Origin: Discostella pseudostelligera
Taxonomy: Eukaryota; Bacillariophyta; Thalassiosirophyceae; Thalassiosirales; Thalassiosiraceae
DNA: 43,813 bases
Assembly (NCBI GenBank): GCA_036940085.1
Contig: JALLBK010000060.1
Span: 1-43,813, forward strand
Direction: 5' to 3'
Shown here: one piece after another, positions 10,901-22,517 of the stretch
Layout of the letters: each line of letters opens with the position of its first letter
Position numbering within the stretch: position 1 is the first letter of the stretch
Program-made: the position numbers and the translations under genes
Notes under the pieces: model-generated
Databases searched by the model: none
What the model saw: the letters and a program-made list of their open reading frames with translations, nothing else
Told to the model about the DNA's origin: nothing

Positions 10901-13257
10901 TTGTTGGACGGCGTAGAAGTATCCTTCTGCTTCCGAGATTTGGGCGTAACCTTAGTTGTACATGTCGTCGTGGATTGAATAGACATCGCTGGAACGTCGG
11001 AGCCTTTTTTGGCACTATCATCCGCTTCAACATCGGTGCCACTCTCGACGGCATCAACAACAACTGCACTGTCGTCATGTGTAGCTTGCTCTTCATCTGC
11101 TTTCATCGAATCGGAAACGGTTTCTCGACGCTGATTAATTGTTTGTTTCGCCGTTGGAGGATCGACACTTTTTTTTGGCGTGTAGGCGGCCATTTTCTTG
11201 AGCGAGGTAACAATCGATGACTGTCCAATCTTAACCGAAGCGACCGATGCTGCCTTCTTGTCTGATGATTTGGCAGATGCCGTAGAAGTATCCTTTTGCT
11301 GCCGAGGTTTGGTTGTACGCTTCGTAGTACTTGTCGTCGTGGCTTTGGTAGACACTGCCGACATTTCTTTGACCTCGTCGGATACTTCCTTTGCACTCTC
11401 ATCCGCTTGATTATCTACGCCACACTCGTTGGCATCAACAACAATCGCACTTCCATCACCTGCAGATTTCTCTCCATCTTCTTTCATCGAATCCCAAACA
11501 GTTTCTACTTGCTGATTAATTTTTGTAGCACCATGCGAGTCCTCGACAATTCGTTTTGAATTCTTTGCAGCATCGTCGCAATTAGCGGGCACAGTCTCGT
11601 CGGCAGAATTCTCTTCCCGTCCTGAATCCTCGTCCTTACTGCAATTGAAATCGATGGGCGTGTTATCAGGAACATCCATGGAAACATCAGTACTGGCATC
11701 CGCCGAAGGAGTGGCAGTGTCAACATTGCCTCGTTCTTCAATATCAACCGCGTTATTGTCATTTCTCACTGTATCCGCGACGTCTGGTACGACAGTATTC
11801 ATTGCATTGCTCGACTCATTCTCCTTCTCCTCCCTACTACCGGCTGACGTATCACCCAAGGACGAGACTTCCTCCACCTTCTCGTCCGTTGGCACCATCT
11901 CGGTCGTATACTTATCATCTACACTTCTGGCGACGACGACAGGATGCCCACTATTTCCACCACTACTGCGCCTTGAATTCCCACTCCTGCGTTTATTGAC
12001 CATGCGTAGGGCAGCCGCCACGGCAAATGCAGGTGAATCGTCCAAGTCATCCTCTTCCTCCTTCTGCGTCTTAATCGCCGGTATTCTACCCGAAGTAGAA
12101 GACGATCTAGATGGAGGGCCCTCAACGACGGCAGAGGAGTCAATGCTTTTCATCGTCGAACGCTTCTTCTTTGCGGGTGCCTTCTCCTTTTTGTCGACCT
12201 CAGAAATGACAGGAGCGGTCCCCTTGCTAGAACAAGTGATCGACTTTTCGATTACGGTGACTTTGCTGGTCGTTGACTTTGACTCTTTGTGAATCGACTT
12301 CGCAACGTCGGCCTTCACCTTCTCCTCAACACTCGGCGCCTCATCGTTCTTCACCTTCTTATCAACATGGTTCACCTCATCTTTCTTCAACTTCTTCTCA
12401 ACATGGTTCACCTCATCTCTCGTCTCCTCATTCTTCGTCTCCTCATTCTTCGTCTCCACGTTCTTCACATCCACACTCTTCTTTGCAGATGGATCCACCT
12501 TTCGAAAAAATGAATGCAATGTCGTTTTAGGTTTCTTTGGCAGTACATCAACCTCGGTCTTTTTCTTCTTCTTAATGGCACTGTCCTCACCGCCGGGTGT
12601 GGCAATGGCTGCCCCGGACGAAGTAGAAGTGGCATTGGTGTTGTTATCTGTGTTGGTGTTGGTGTTAGTATTGTTGGATGGACGCGTGGAGCTGGATATA
12701 GTAGATGAAGAGGGTGTAGTTGGTGCTGTGGAGTCAACACCGTCGTTGCCCTTGACTGATATTGCTGCAAAACTCTTAGCTGCGCCGCCCTTCTTGGCTC
12801 TGCTGGTAGAGATGGATGAGGCAGACGACGATATTTTGCCCTTGATCTTGGCAGAAGCTGATGACGATTTGGTAGGCGCTGTCGTAGTAGTAGTGGTGGT
12901 GGTCGTCGTCGATGATCCCTTGCGACTAGAACGAGGCGTGACAATCATCGCCCCCCTCTTTTGTGGCATTGGGCTCACTTGCCTACCGCTCTCCCCGGGC
13001 CGCTCGTTCTCTCCCTCCTCGTCATTGTCATCGTCATTGTCGCCACCCTTCATCGCATTCACTGAGTCAGAAACAGCAGCCCTCATGTCGCTCTCCTGAC
13101 TGCACTGGGTGATAGTGTTGGAGGATGACGAAGAGGACGACAGCAACGATGCCGAGAGTAATGACGATGGATCAGCGGCAAGTGCACAATCGGAGGCATC
13201 GAGGATGGCAACGTCATTGTTGGACGCGTCAATCTCGACGGTCTCGGCCGATGGCAT
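7966..13257 (-). CDS. CHAF1A: Chromatin assembly factor 1 large subunit (p150/FAS1) with C-terminal HMG box
   Basis: Three exons, 13257-10505, 10411-8575 and 8493-7966 (introns of 93 and 81 nt), give 1705 residues. The long, disordered, acidic/Lys-rich N-terminus has a PCNA-binding-like motif (KTTLHSFFRK, about residue 245) and a tandem duplication (residues 580-819). Exon 2 holds the diagnostic CAF-1 parts: the KER charged helix (about 1070-1160), then ARMMMFFSN, the middle block FLGFHEDVRPPYRGTWSK, the acidic DYDIDSEEEWEEGDDED block, and a winged-helix region ending in GVIWEVKTEHLNKLDL. Exon 3 adds an HMG box (about 1553-1626, KDPNAPKRNASAYLLYSN). CAF-1 deposits H3-H4 behind replication forks through PCNA. 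The second intron (8494-8574) joins in phase, so the HMG box appears to belong to the same protein; a separate HMG gene starting at the ATG near 8500 is the alternative. Confidence 0.85.
10801..11520 (-). repeat. Diverged tandem duplication inside CAF-1 exon 1
   Basis: Unit 1 (11520-11140, 127 residues) and unit 2 (11139-10801, 113 residues) both run INQ..ETV.DSMK, then IVVDA or VVVDA, then KQKDTST-like, IVTSL.KM.A.TPKKS and end in KQT or TQT. The copies differ by substitutions and small deletions, so the duplication is not recent. It lies in the disordered region, with no known domain. Confidence 0.75.
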
Positions 13258-13807
13258 GGTTTGTCCTTGTTATCGACGCAGACTAGTAGATTCAGATAGG
13301 GAGGTGGATGGAACAAGCACCGCGTGTTGCTATGATGATATTTGATGTTATTATGATCCGAGGCTCTTTGGCATTGCATTGCATCGCATCGCAGTTGGAA
13401 GTGAAGTGGAAGTGGCACATCATTCATCTTCATGCTTCATCACCGACCTTCACCTTCATCTTCACTGTCACCGTCTCGCGCGACAGAAGATGTGGTGTGC
13501 TTGTGTTTGGCGCGAGAACCCGCCATTTTTTCTGTCTTTCCGTCGAATGAAGGTAGGAGTAACTTCGGCTGCCTGTCCGACGAAAGTGACACATCCGCCC
13601 GTCCTTCTGTCTGTCTGTCCGTCGACGGTGACCTTCCCAACGCCAGACAGACGAAAGATTCTGGTCCAAGCAATCGATCGCGACGGCGATGGCGGCAACC
13701 GCGCGACGGCTCGACGGCACCACCCAAAATCCAAACACCCACCCACCCGCCACCAACCCATCGCCGTCGACATCGATATCGGCCTTTCGACCTATATAAT
13801 ATCGAAA
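13258..13807. promoter_or_regulatory. Bidirectional promoter between CAF-1 and DRS1 genes
   Basis: 550 bp between two divergent starts. It contains TTTGGCGCGA (13506-13515) and the oppositely oriented CCCGCCATTTTT (13519-13530), a pair of back-to-back E2F-like boxes near the middle, and the word TCCGTCGACGGTGA (13618-13631) preceded by CTGTCTGTCTG. TATATAAT lies at 13793-13800, only a few bases from the DRS1 ATG. Small frames inside this spacer are not credible genes. Confidence 0.55.
13618..13631 (-). promoter_or_regulatory. Recurrent element TCACCGTCGACGGA (copy 1)
   Basis: On the minus strand this reads TCACCGTCGACGGA followed directly by CAGACAGACAG. The core CCGTCGACGG is a palindrome. 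Near-identical words occur at 26920-26933 and 37915-37928, all in gene-free DNA. Function unknown. Confidence 0.45.
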
Positions 13808-16800
13808 ATGGCCGCCCTCCTCCCAACCATCCTATCGGACGATGAAGATGACGAGATCACCAACGACACTCGCGGTGGTGGTGGCGGCGGCAGTCGCTTG
13901 GCCAAGAAAGATGGTGGTGGCACGAATCTGAAATCATCGACATCGTCAAAGAAGGGGAATGCATCAAAAGCGACAAAGCAAAAAGAAGTCCCCACAAACA
14001 AGGACAGCCATGAGAGTGAAGATAATGATGATGATGATGATGGTAGCACAAGCACTGATGATGAAATGGATCAAGACTTTGAGTTTGGTGGATTGTTGGT
14101 GCGTATGATGTGTGGAAGATGTCAGATGTGAAAAAATGTGATGTTCAATTTGATGTTTGGCCGTTCTTTTCTTCAGAGAGAATCTCACTCTTCCAATTTA
14201 CTTCTTTGTGTTTGGTTCATGGTTTATGTTTCAGGGGGAAGATGGAATCTCTTTTGACGCGTTGAGTAGCACCTTGGATGGCACCACCGGCTCAGATAAG
14301 AATGCATGGAGTTACAAGTCGGCATTAGCATTACTTTCCTCCAATGATAATGCTGGTGTGGGTACCGTGGTGGAGAGGACGAGTGTAGCTAGCATTATTG
14401 CTGCGGCTCGATCGAATTTGCGACGTGGTAGGGGAGAAGAAGAAGACGATGGTGGTGAAAAGGATGGAGGCAATTCCTCTAGCGGTGATTCCAATGCAGA
14501 CGAAGAAGACGAGAGTGGAGATGACGATGATGATGATGGCAGTAGTAGCGGCAGTAGTTCCAGCGACGATGAGGTCGATGATGCCGACAAGGCTGCACAC
14601 TCTATGGAGTCGGATGTGCTCAAAGTGCAGGAGAGGCCTCAGCGGAAGAAGAAGGGAAAGAAGGAGGCTTCGGCAACTAAGGTAGAATCGCAAAACGACG
14701 ACGAAGAAGAAGATGATGGAGGTGTTGGAAACGACGAATCGGACCAGGACGATGATAGTGATGAAGATGATGAATTGGAACGAGATGATGATAGTGAAGA
14801 CGAACGAAAAGAAGCCTCCAAGGCAGCAGCCTTTTTTGACTCGTCTCACATTGCCACGACGCAAGACTCGACGATTGATACATTTTCCCAGCTTGGTCTG
14901 TCGCGGCCATTGCTTCGGGGAGTGGCATCGATGGGCTTTGTTTCTCCCACACCCATCCAATCATCAGTAATTCCGGTTGCGTTAGCTGGGAGAGATGTAT
15001 GTGCCTCTGCTGTGACAGGAAGTGAGTTTTGAATGTTGCTGTTGTTGATGGTTTGAAATCAGTATTTTCACTCTCATTTTGATTGTATAATACAGGTGGC
15101 AAAACTGCTGCGTTCTTACTCCCGATCATGGAACGGATATTGCAACGAGGTGGAGGCAGGGCAACACTCGGGGGGCCAAACGCGAAGAAGAAACAAAGCT
15201 CGTTGGCAGCCACACGTGCACTGGTTCTCGCGCCTACAAGAGAGTTGGCGGCGCAATGTGTTAGCATGATGATGGCAATGGCCAAATTTACTGAATTAAG
15301 AGCTGCATTGATTGTGGGTGGGGCGAAGAATGTCATGTCTCAGGTACGTTACAACAGCATTTATTTTGATGATGGGTGAAGAGAGTGTTGTCTGTACGGT
15401 TAACATACTGCCATAGAGATATGATTTGTATATCGGTGATCTATATCTCTGCCATTGCGAACCAAGAATAAAAGTTGAGCCGAGTTGCTATAGGAAACGT
15501 CCCGCGTAGACATTTGGACCGCTGGGGCGAGTCGAATACTCGTGACATGTGATGATTGTATTGTTCATGCAAGTCTAATGACATTTCTTTCAACACCCAA
15601 ATCTAGGCTGCTGAGCTCCGCACCCGACCTGATGTCGTTGTTGCAACTCCTGGACGATTGCTTGATCATATTACAAACTCTCAGGGTGTGGATATGGATG
15701 ACGTCGAATTCCTTGTGCTAGACGAAGCTGATAGGCTGCTCGATCTTGGTTTTCAGGATGAAGTGCATGAAATTATTAAGTCTGTCCCCACGGAACGTCA
15801 AACGATGCTATTCTCCGCGACGATGAGCACTAAGGTGGATGACCTGATCAAACTGAGTTTGAAACGGCCCGTGCGCATATCGGCAACAGACAAGAAGAAG
15901 GTTGGTAAGTCCACCTCAGATAATGGAGTCGAAGTGGCACCTCGGCTTGAGCAAGAATTCATTCGCATTAGGGCTGGAAATGAAGGTGTTTGTCGCGAAG
16001 GGATGCTACTTGCACTACTTACTCGGACATTCAAAGCTCGAACCATTGTTTTCTTCGACACCAAGTCTGCTGCCCATCGCCTCATGATAGTTTGTGGACT
16101 GTGTGGTATAAAGTGTGCTGAGCTTCATGGGAACTTAACTCAGGTGCAGCGCCTGGAAGCGTTGGAGGCATTTCGTGAGGGGAGCGTCGACGTCCTCCTG
16201 TGTACCGACCTTGCCGCCAGGGGTTTAGACATTTCTGGAGTAGAGGCTGTAATCAATTTTGAGATGCCTTCTCAAGTATCGACGTATGTCCATAGGATTG
16301 GCCGAACCGCTCGTGCAGGAAGAGGAGGCAAATCTTGCACTCTCATCGGAGAAGGACGGAGGTATTTAATGAAAGAGGTAATCAAAGACGCTGACGAAAA
16401 GAATCGCAAACAGAAACAAGAAGGGGGTGCACAACCAATGGGAGTTATTAGGTCCAGAACAATTCCATCCGCTGTAGTAGCCCACTTTGTAGCCAAGATC
16501 AACTCGCTTGAGGAACACGTTAAAGAAGTGATGGATGCAGAAACAGTTGCGCGTCTTGATCGTATTGCTGAAATGGAGGCAGTCCGGGCACAAAATATTA
16601 TCGAGCACTCTCAATCGATCAAACAACGGCCCCAAAAGGAGTGGTTTGCGACTCCGAAGCAAAAGATGTCTGTAAAGGAAGCAACTGCAGAGCGGAAGAG
16701 GATGATAGAGGAGAAGGTCGGCACAGGGACACATCGCATGACCAGGAAAAAGCGCCGTGCCCAAGAAGCAAGAGCAATGTTTCAGGAGGCAAGAGAGGAG

Positions 16801-17181
16801 GCAGCTGAGAAGGAGGAGGAGACTGGTAAGAAATCAAAGAAAGCATTCACTGAAGGTCAGATCAAAGGGTCGGCACGAGCTTCAAAGAAACAAGAGGCTC
16901 AGCGGGAAAAAGACCGTGCCGCCAGGAGTATCAACGACGACGATTTGCGTAAAGAAAGGAAAAGGAAACAGAAACAAAAGTCGACAAACACCGATGCTGC
17001 AGGCGATGGTGGGTTGTTTGCCGAAGAGTGGGATACCTTTGCGAAGAAACCCAAAAAGGAATCAGCTGATGCACCTGAGAAGAGCAGTTATTTCTTCAAG
17101 GAGCATGATCCGAACAAGAAAACGGGTAAGAAAAAAGCTCATCATGGCTTCAAGAGTAAGAGCAAGTATAAACGCAGATGA
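13808..17181 (+). CDS. DRS1: DEAD-box RNA helicase DRS1/DDX27 (60S ribosome biogenesis)
   Basis: Four exons (13808-14098, 14235-15021, 15096-15343, 15607-17181; introns 136, 74 and 263 nt) give 966 residues. A long acidic Ser/Asp/Glu N-terminus precedes the helicase core: Q motif FSQLGLSRPLLRGVASMGF, motif I TGSGKT rebuilt exactly across intron 2 (about residue 360), APTRELAAQ, ATPGRLLDH, DEAD (481-484), SAT (512-514), LLCTDLAARGLD and HRIGRTARAGR. The Lys-rich C-terminus ends KSKYKRR and looks like a nucleolar RNA-binding tail. Yeast Drs1 and human DDX27 act in the nucleolus in pre-60S maturation. The LDLGF after DEAD and the GMLLALLTRTF segment fit this subfamily better than other DEAD-box groups. 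The stop is 78 bp from that of the convergent lipase maturation factor gene. Confidence 0.9.
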
Positions 17182-17259
17182 TGGGATATATTCTGCGTTT
17201 ATGTGTGATAACTTAATTTTGCTCTAGCAGAATCATCATGTCTATTTACTCTTACGTGT

Positions 17260-19666
17260 TTAGTCCACTTTCAGCTTCCTTATTCGTCTTCTGCTCTGAC
17301 AAAAATTACAATAACGATACAGAATAAAGCATGAGAAAAATGCTAATAGTGACATCATCCATGACGTGCCGCTCAATCTTCGAAGAGATTTTGCCAAACG
17401 GCATGGTGAGAGAGCAGCAGGGTCGACATCTGAACATCTATCCTTGTTTTCCAGGCAGATTGTTGATCGTAAGCGAGCATGCTCAAGATATTCACGCAAA
17501 GATGGATTACTTGATTCTAGCGGCGGCAGATATTGACGAACGAGCTTTCTATTCCACACTTGTTCAGGAATTCGAAGAAAAGTGTTGGTGTTGGTGACCT
17601 TTGCTCCAGGTATTTGCCTAGCCCATTCCGAATCAAGCCTGGTGAAATCGTAGTGATACAAGCTTGCTCTAACTAGAGTAATGTTGTGCGTCCCCGCGGC
17701 AATTTCTGGTTCATCCAACAGATCAAGTACTGGCCCACATTCATCCAGTATTTTCTGTATAAATGAAACGAACCATGGATTGTGTTCGGCTGTTGACAGC
17801 GCAGCAAACCACATCCTCCAATCAAATCTAGGCTGCTCAAAAAGGCAAGGAAATCGTGATGTCGTCATGATGAAATGAAGGGTCTACCACAGACTTCACA
17901 CAACCACTTGACTTACCTGGTGTGGTGCAACTTGACGTGGGAAAACATCAATCCTACCCGGCTTCCATCGGAAGTTTAGCTCACGCCATTCTTCCGAATC
18001 ACCAATTAGTGCTTCAACTATTATTTCTGGACGGGCGACAATGGACGGTTGCATTCCAGCCCAACCTGTCTTGTCAACAGCATCGATTGATCGAGACCCC
18101 ACACCTGTCATTCTTCTGAAGAGTCCGTAGCCATGGAAGATATTATTTGAGTAACGTTGGGCATTTTGCATACCAGGTACACTCATTATTCTTCCCAAAC
18201 TAGTTTGCTTGAAATTCGGAGTAAGGTCGATGAAGGGCAACGACGTCAAGGTAATGCAGATGCAACATACCAAACAATGAGTACACGAACTCAGTCGATT
18301 GGTTGTCTTTTTGAAGGTAGAACGCACTCCAGTTGCGATTGTGAATATGAGAGTGCATGCAACAGTGATAGGGACAGCTCTTTCGAGTATTGCATTGCAG
18401 GCTTCATTTGTCATGACCAATTTTAGCCCAACCATTAGACGTTCGGGATCAACTACATCTGGGATTCGCTCAATTGCAAAAATTCCACTGCATGCCCATG
18501 TCAGAAAGATTGCACATAAGGCAATTTGCATTACACTCCATATACGGTGATAGAAACTCCTAACTTTCTCGCGGGGTATGTCACCAATCATGCATGGCAA
18601 ACACAACGCCATCGTCAGTAGATTGAAGAAATTGTAATTCCCAGTGAGTATGATCAGCAATTGCAGCAAAATTAGCATCCATGATCCAACTTTCCGCATT
18701 GTAACAAATGGGCACACCAGTAAAAATGCAGCAGGTATCTCAATGATGAACGTGGCAGCGACACCAAGACGCAATAATATAGGTGGTAGCTGATGAGCAT
18801 ACCATGCCAATGGGCCAGAAAGAGGTTGTGTGGCAAAGTGATATTCAAGTGCAGTTAGATTGTTCCACGTTGGACAATTTGCTTGAATTTTAACTATCCC
18901 TGACATGAGCATGAGTTTGAAGAGGAGAAATCGGATAGGCCATGATCCTACTTGTTGTTCTTTGTTGTTGTTGCCATCATCGCTGGAAGGAAGTAGAGTA
19001 AGAGTTATCCATGGAGCGAAGCAAATTCCGGTGAGGAATCCTGCCTCGACAAGTAGAATGTCCCATTGAAATGTGTAAAAAGATCCACCGAGGATTACCA
19101 AGAAGCGATATATGGCAGTAACAGCAAGGTAGAGGGTACCATGATGTGCGAGGCCACTGTGATGAAACGACAACGACGACGACGACGACGACACAGGCGC
19201 AGGTGGTTCATCGACGCAATGCGACGTGAGAAAAATGACAACAAAGCAGAATTAAATCAAATAGAGAATTAACTCACCTTGCAATAACGACAGATAGTAT
19301 GACACCCAATACATTCAGCAACTCCACAAAGCTATCGGCATCGCAGTATCCACTTTCGACAATGTTCAAATACAGCCAAGGATATGCACGTTGGAATGCA
19401 TGCTCGGCTGGCTCAATACCCGACCGGGACGACAGGGCAGGATATTGGACATAGTAGGAAAGGAAGGCTATCAGGTAGATGTGTCCCAAATAGTTTAGGT
19501 AGCGCCTTGATAGGGACGAGGGGGTGACAGCCGGCTGCGTCGTCGTCATCATCATTATCGTTATCATTATCATCATCATCATGGTCAAACGAAGAGTGAC
19601 CGGTGACCGGTGACCGTTCCTCCCGCCAATTTTTGGCTGTCTGGCCCCCGCCCGCCCATCACCCAT
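17260..19666 (-). CDS. Lipase maturation factor (LMF) family ER membrane protein
   Basis: Three exons (19666-19278, 19156-17917, 17832-17260; introns 121 and 84 nt) give 733 residues. Several membrane segments are visible, beginning with YLNYLGHIYLIAFLSYYV. Family signatures are QWDILLVEAGFLTGICFAPW, RFLLFKLMLMSGIVKI, YHFATQPLSGPLAWYAHQLP and, after intron 2, PRFDWRMWFAAL (from residue 544) with NPWFVSFIQKIL. A final hydrophobic helix (WMMSLLAFFSCFILYRY) and basic tail close the protein. Vertebrate LMF1 sits in the ER membrane and is needed to fold dimeric lipases; the role in algae is not established. The first ATG gives a Gly/Arg-rich start that runs over a CCCGCC box and GTGACCG repeats, so a start at the Met cluster near 19582 is equally possible. 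Confidence 0.85.
19596..19616 (+). repeat. Three tandem copies of GTGACCG
   Basis: Three perfect head-to-tail copies of the 7-mer GTGACCG, followed by TTCC and TCCCGCCAATTTTT (19621-19634), an E2F-like box. They fall in the 5' part of the longest LMF frame. A 7-nt unit is not a codon repeat, which suggests non-coding promoter DNA here. Confidence 0.5.
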
Positions 19667-19851
19667 CGCCCATCACCACCACCGCTCATCGCTCATCTCT
19701 CATCGCTTCTGACCATGATGTTCCGCCGCTGGGGCACAGGTGCTTGGATGAGGGCGACCAACACCATCGGCTGAGCTAATAGAACATTCGCAGTGTACTT
19801 GACATTGGTATTGATACTTATTGATTCGACGAGTGAACGAAGCATATCATC
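19667..19851. promoter_or_regulatory. Compact divergent promoter between LMF and NusG-like genes
   Basis: 185 bp between the annotated starts. The left part is rich in CATCGC/CATCACC words. No clear TATA element is seen. Confidence 0.35.
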
Positions 19852-22357
19852 ATGGTCTCACTCATTCGCAGCTTGAGCATGAATTTGGCTGGCTGCCTCT
19901 ACCTTCTGTCGGTAACAAGTAGTGCTTTCCGGATACCACCATCCCGACCACTAACACCAAATTCTTACTTGAACAAATACTCCAACAACATAGAAGCCAA
20001 CGAATCGTTCCATTCAGTAAGCTCTACAACGGCGCTACATGGGAAGCTTTGGAAGCGATTGCAAATCGAAGAAGGTACGCATTATGATGCATGTTACCAA
20101 CATTGTTGTATCGCCATCAGACGCTAATTTCATTTCCATGTACTCTCTATCGTATCACACATTCGAAAACACAAACACCTCGCAGATGATCCAGCCGATG
20201 GCACATCATGGTATCTAATCAACTGCATAGCCGGTGTAGAATTCGATCTACTCAATCAATGTCGCGAGGTATGCAAACACTTCTCGACCAAAGATGTCGA
20301 AAAATTCGTCGTACCCACCGAACGTCATTTACGTTCCCACGGTGATAAGAAGAAGGTAGTGGATGTGAAGGTCCGTTATCCGGGGTATGTATTTTGTAAG
20401 ATTCGACTATGTGAGGATGTTTATGAAACATTGCAAGAGTTGGAATATGCACGTAGTTGGATGGGCACGGTGAATAGGAAGGGGCATAAGAAGCTGCCGC
20501 CTGCACCAATGCCACTGGGACCGGAGGAGGTGGCGAAGTTTAAAGGATTGGAGGAGGAACAGGACGTATTCGAAGATATGTTCGGAGGGGACTATACTGG
20601 TAGGGCGGATCATGGTGCTGATTTACTATCGCAATATGCCGGTTACGATGTCGGCCAAATGGTGAAAATACTGAAGGGCAGATTTGAGGGAGAGGATGGG
20701 ACCATTCGAAGACTAAAGAATGGTCAACTAATGGTTCGAATGTTTACCTACGGGCAGACATATGATGAATGGTTCGATCCCGATGCCATCCGTCCTCTTA
20801 CTGATTTGGAAGTTATGCGAGGACTCAGTGGTCCCACCACACCCATCAATCAAGATCAATTTGATGTTAGTATTGGGAAGAAAGATCCTAGCATTCTTGA
20901 AGGACCTATGGACGGTGACAGCAACATGATTGGCAGTGGTGATGGTGCATCCTTGCGTTCGGGACTATTGCAGAGTGCGGGGGCGGGTGGGCCTGGGAGG
21001 AATCGTCGCGAGGATCGTATTGCAAGGGGTGAGACTGGCAATCGGGATCTATTTGGCCGAAGTGCCGAGGATATCAAACGAGAGGAGCAGAATTGGTTGG
21101 CATATCGGGAACAGCAACGAGCGGGTGGAAGTAGTAGTTTGGGTGGCACCAACGCTGGCCAACCGGAGCCCGTTAAGAAGAAAAAGGAGGGGCCGAAGAA
21201 GGGAGAAGATACATGGTACGTGAGCATAGATGATGTAATTGATTTGCTCCTTCCTCACCGTCTCATCATACTCAATCTCTCTTTACTGAATATCAAGGGG
21301 AATTGTCGAACGAAGCTCGTGGTGCGTCTGCGAATAGATTGAGCTTGAGTTGCAATATCATTTCATCGTCTGACTTTCTCTCTACTTTCTTCATAGGGAT
21401 GGTGGAGAATATGGATTCGAGGCCGATTCCGAAGAAGAGGAGAGAGAGCGCAAGCGACGCACGGCTGAATTATACAAAGATCGTGTGCCTAGAGATCGTC
21501 GTGGCAGAGATGGAAGAGAATCCTTTGATCAAAGACAGAGCTTTCGTGGCGAGGTCGGGAACAGACGCGAGCAAAACTCAATGGAACGCCGTTCGGTGGT
21601 GGGACAATCCCGAGATCGCGATCGGAATGATAACGATTGGTCCTCTTTCTCATCCAGCTCCGGTGAAAATACAAACAAGGAAGAGGACTTCTTCGATTCA
21701 TTGATGAGCCAGCTCAGTAATGACCTCCGTGATGATTCTTCTGAGAATGATTCACGAGTTCGAGGGTCCCGTCGACATGACAATGCCGGGCCAAATACTG
21801 CAAAGGCGGCTGTGAAATCGAGCACTGGCGCAGAAGACTCTTTCTTTGAGAATTTGATGGCTGAGCTTGGAGGTGCACTTGACAAATCTGAATCGTATTC
21901 ATCGAGAACGAGCAAGTCCGAGAAACAGATAGACGATGATGATTTTTTCTCCAGCCTCGAAGCTGAACTGTCACAGTCACTGGGTGGAGTCTTCCATCCT
22001 GAGAACGAGTCAGAGAGAGACGTTGACGATTTCTTTGCCAATCTAGAAAGTGAAATGAGTAAAGTGGGAGGTGGGTCATCAGGCACCGGAGTTGAGCGAA
22101 ACGTCGCGGACGACTTCTTCGGGAGTAGTAGAGAGGACAACGACGCGGACGATTTCTTTTCGAGTTTGATTGATGACCTTGCGCAAGAAATGAGCAACGA
22201 GGAGACTGAACCTGGGGTAATAACATCAAACAAAGCCGCCTCTAGTAATTTGGCATCGTTCACGGTTCCAGAGCTGAAGGATTTGTTGCGAAGTAAAGGC
22301 CTCAAAGTCGGAGGCACCAAGGCAGAGCTGATTGATAGACTACAAAGTGCATCATAA
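19852..22357 (+). CDS. Plastid-targeted NusG-like transcription factor with KOW, DDFF repeats and SAP domain
   Basis: Three exons (19852-20074, 20186-21215, 21397-22357; introns 111 and 181 nt) give 737 residues. The N-terminus is a signal peptide ending SSAFRIPPSRP, a diatom ASAFAP-type plastid presequence. Residues about 83-165 form an NGN domain (SWYLINCIAGVEFDLL, PTERHL, YPGYVFCKI), 228-279 a KOW motif (GQMVKILKGRFEGEDGTI, ending DPDAIRPL), and 700-737 a SAP DNA-binding motif (FTVPELKDLLRSKGLKVGG). Between them lies a long charged linker with repeats of DDFF-x-S/N-L (residues 514-679). NusG/Spt5 proteins bind RNA polymerase and tune elongation and pausing; plant pTAC13 is a plastid NusG-like protein. 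The obvious partner would be the bacterial-type plastid RNA polymerase. Both intron joins restore frame (D75-D76 and W418). Confidence 0.85.
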
Positions 22358-22517
22358 AATGATGGCGTCGTGCGGCATCGTTCTGGAAACAACGACTCGC
22401 TCTGGCGCCGACGAAAAGTCAAGACTTGAAATGAAAGTGAATTAACTTAAGTAGCAGACGAAATCGATAGCATTATTTTATCATTTCCCCATCCAACTAA
22501 CAAATACCTAAACGCAA

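Noticed and set aside
12465..13099. Arg/Leu-rich and Val-rich frames on both strands
   Set aside because: Shadows of the low-complexity Ser/Thr/Asn coding sequence of CAF-1 exon 1.
15500..15555. T-arm-like hairpin GCGAG-TCGAATA-CTCGT in DRS1 intron 3, possible intronic tRNA
   Set aside because: The T-loop lacks one canonical T, and no matching acceptor stem, D arm or anticodon arm could be drawn around it.
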